Source: Diphasiastrum complanatum (taxonomy: Eukaryota > Streptophyta > Lycopodiopsida > Lycopodiales > Lycopodiaceae). Taken from it: 64,000 bases of DNA. Positions within the stretch are counted from its first letter, which is position 1. Each line of letters starts with the position of its first letter. The stretch covers positions 72,812,753 through 72,876,752 of the forward strand of contig CM055095.1 of NCBI GenBank assembly GCA_029204225.1, given 5' to 3'. The notes under the pieces are model-generated. The model did not search any database and was not told where the DNA came from. It saw only the letters and a list, made by a program, of their open reading frames with translations. Shown piece by piece: positions 62,597-64,000 of this stretch. Made by a program: the position numbers and the translations under genes.

Positions 62597-64000
62597 ATAC
62601 CACCAGTAGGGATACTGATGGAGCTGCTGCTGCTGATTTGTCAAGGCCAGCCTCTGCTTCAACCTCACAGAAGCAGAAGAAGAATGCATCAATATCGGAT
62701 GACGATGCCACTCCGTCCGACTCTTTAGGGCAGAGCTCAAGCTGCAACAGAAGGCAACATTGGGGCAGCCAAGGACAATGAAGATAAACCTGATAACCAA
62801 GCCCTAGTGGTTTCGCACCATGACAGAGAAAGCCAATAATTTTAGTGGTTGATATTATGAATTCGACCGCCACAACCAGAAAAACATTTTGGATCTGATA
62901 TGAAGCGGAGCGAAAGTATCAAGTCTCCCTCAAAGAGTCTTACAAGAAGATCGATTTGCTCGAATCAGACAAAAGCCAAATAATTGAATGAAATCGTTCC
63001 CTTGGAACACACAGCTTCAGACTGTCATTAATGAAGTTGATTCTATAAAGCAGATCAATGAAGGAGCTATCTAGTGAAGCCACCCCAACTTGCAGCGGGC
63101 CCAATTCTCATGAAGAATACCTTCAGGCCCTACTTTGCATTGATGATCTAACACAAACAACTTCAAGTTGTGTCTGCCTGCTCGGGGAGTCATTGACCAT
63201 CCAGAATATTTGGGAGGCAATCGCGGAAGATTGACCAGCTCGAACAGAGTTGTCAGATCTCAAGGAAGCAGTTGGAAGACCAGAAGTTAGCTTTTGAGTT
63301 ACAAACTGAGGATCTAGCATCAGCAGCTACTCAGGCAAAATGACCACGACGAAACCAGTCGAAGGTATGTGCTGAAAGATTTCATGCATTTGCTGCAAAC
63401 GATTCTGGAAGTGGTGACCACAAGCAGTTAACATTGAATTACAATGGCTTGTGGATTATATGATGCTACCGAGGCACAGTAGGCATTGCCTTCAACAACT
63501 GGAAGACGCCATGGAAAAAGGACGACTTTCTCTGGTTATGGGCCCAGTTATCTATTGAGCAGAAGGATGTCTCTACTAGAGCATAATCCAAGAAAATTTC
63601 AAGGTCATGCCCTTCGGTTTAGCTGAGTTATACATAGGCTCTTCTGCTATGGTATGCTCTCCAAATACATTCGTAATAAGAATTTCAATTTTTGTGAAAT
63701 GAAGACAATAAGCGACATTTTTGGAAGCGGGAAGTCATAGTTTCAAACTGTACAAACCACAAGGTGTTGCGGATTTAGGTTGCCTTTGATGATGCAGATT
63801 TGTTGATCAAGTAAATATGGCCTATCCCACACTATTCAGTCTTTACGTGATTGGGAGCGAAACCTTGCTGATTATTTTGTGGAGATTTGACACAACTGCA
63901 AGATCGAAGAAAGTCACTTTGTTATAAGCAATTTTGTACATATACATTTTGGCAGTTTGGAACTTTGCGGCAAAGACATTGTTTTTCGTTCAGATTTTTT
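62597..64000. other. Unassigned, probably further decayed retroelement
   Basis: No firm gene. The plus strand has a low-complexity Ala/Ser-rich stretch (62610-62780) and, near 63213-63340, a heptad-like KIDQLEQSCQISRKQLEDQ segment suggesting a coiled coil, both short and followed by stops. Text near 63840-63990 (RNLADYFVEI) faintly resembles gag but is not convincing. Confidence 0.3.

Overview
The window is nuclear DNA of a land plant. Its one recognisable host gene is an intron-rich homologue of TIME FOR COFFEE (TIC), a family confined to land plants. Almost everything else is LTR retrotransposon (Ty1/Copia and Ty3/Gypsy), nested up to three deep, plus long (CT)n/(GA)n and (TG)n microsatellites. 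The divergence of the TIC homologue and the repeat density make me lean to a seed-free vascular plant such as a fern, but the sequence alone does not settle this. I see no bacterial, organellar, viral-particle or CRISPR content.

Layout. 1-7.6 kb: a pol-deleted, Tat/Athila-like Gypsy element (267-6562, AGGAG target duplication) that keeps gag and a large extra ORF ('ORF-X'), inserted at the polypurine tract/LTR junction of an older element. 7.6-18.0 kb: a minus-strand Tat/Athila-like element (gag, PR, RT, IN, leader, PBS, LTR) broken at 11.77-14.38 kb by two Copia pieces. 18.08-18.72 kb: a second ORF-X copy followed by PPT and LTR. 19.7-27.9 kb: a plus-strand relative of the same Gypsy family, split by a rearranged Copia element (22879-27740) and ended by a third Copia 5' part (27948-29511). 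29.5-32.15 kb: minus-strand Copia debris, a Gypsy gag scrap and a 130-bp LTR.

34.3-41.7 kb (minus): the TIC gene. Fifteen exons with consensus junctions join into one open frame of 1,516 codons plus stop. It carries two long complementary microsatellites in introns 7 and 14.

43.6-60.6 kb: a Russian doll. A decayed Gypsy with repeat-rich LTRs (43570-44960 and 58981-60564) holds only integrase pieces. Its integrase is split by a Copia element (45779-58824, AAAAA duplication) whose gag-PR block was duplicated and part of whose body was then inverted. That Copia's RNase H is in turn split by a chromovirus (46955-53576, CATAT duplication) with unusual AG...CT LTR ends. 60.6-62.2 kb: Tat/Athila RT split by a solo LTR and fused to a third ORF-X scrap. 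62.6-64.0 kb is unassigned.

The retroelement genes are all decayed. Where the pre-mutation codon can be guessed, stops are mostly TAG and TGA in positions that fit C-to-T change at methylated CHG and CG sites. The host gene, by contrast, is open throughout.
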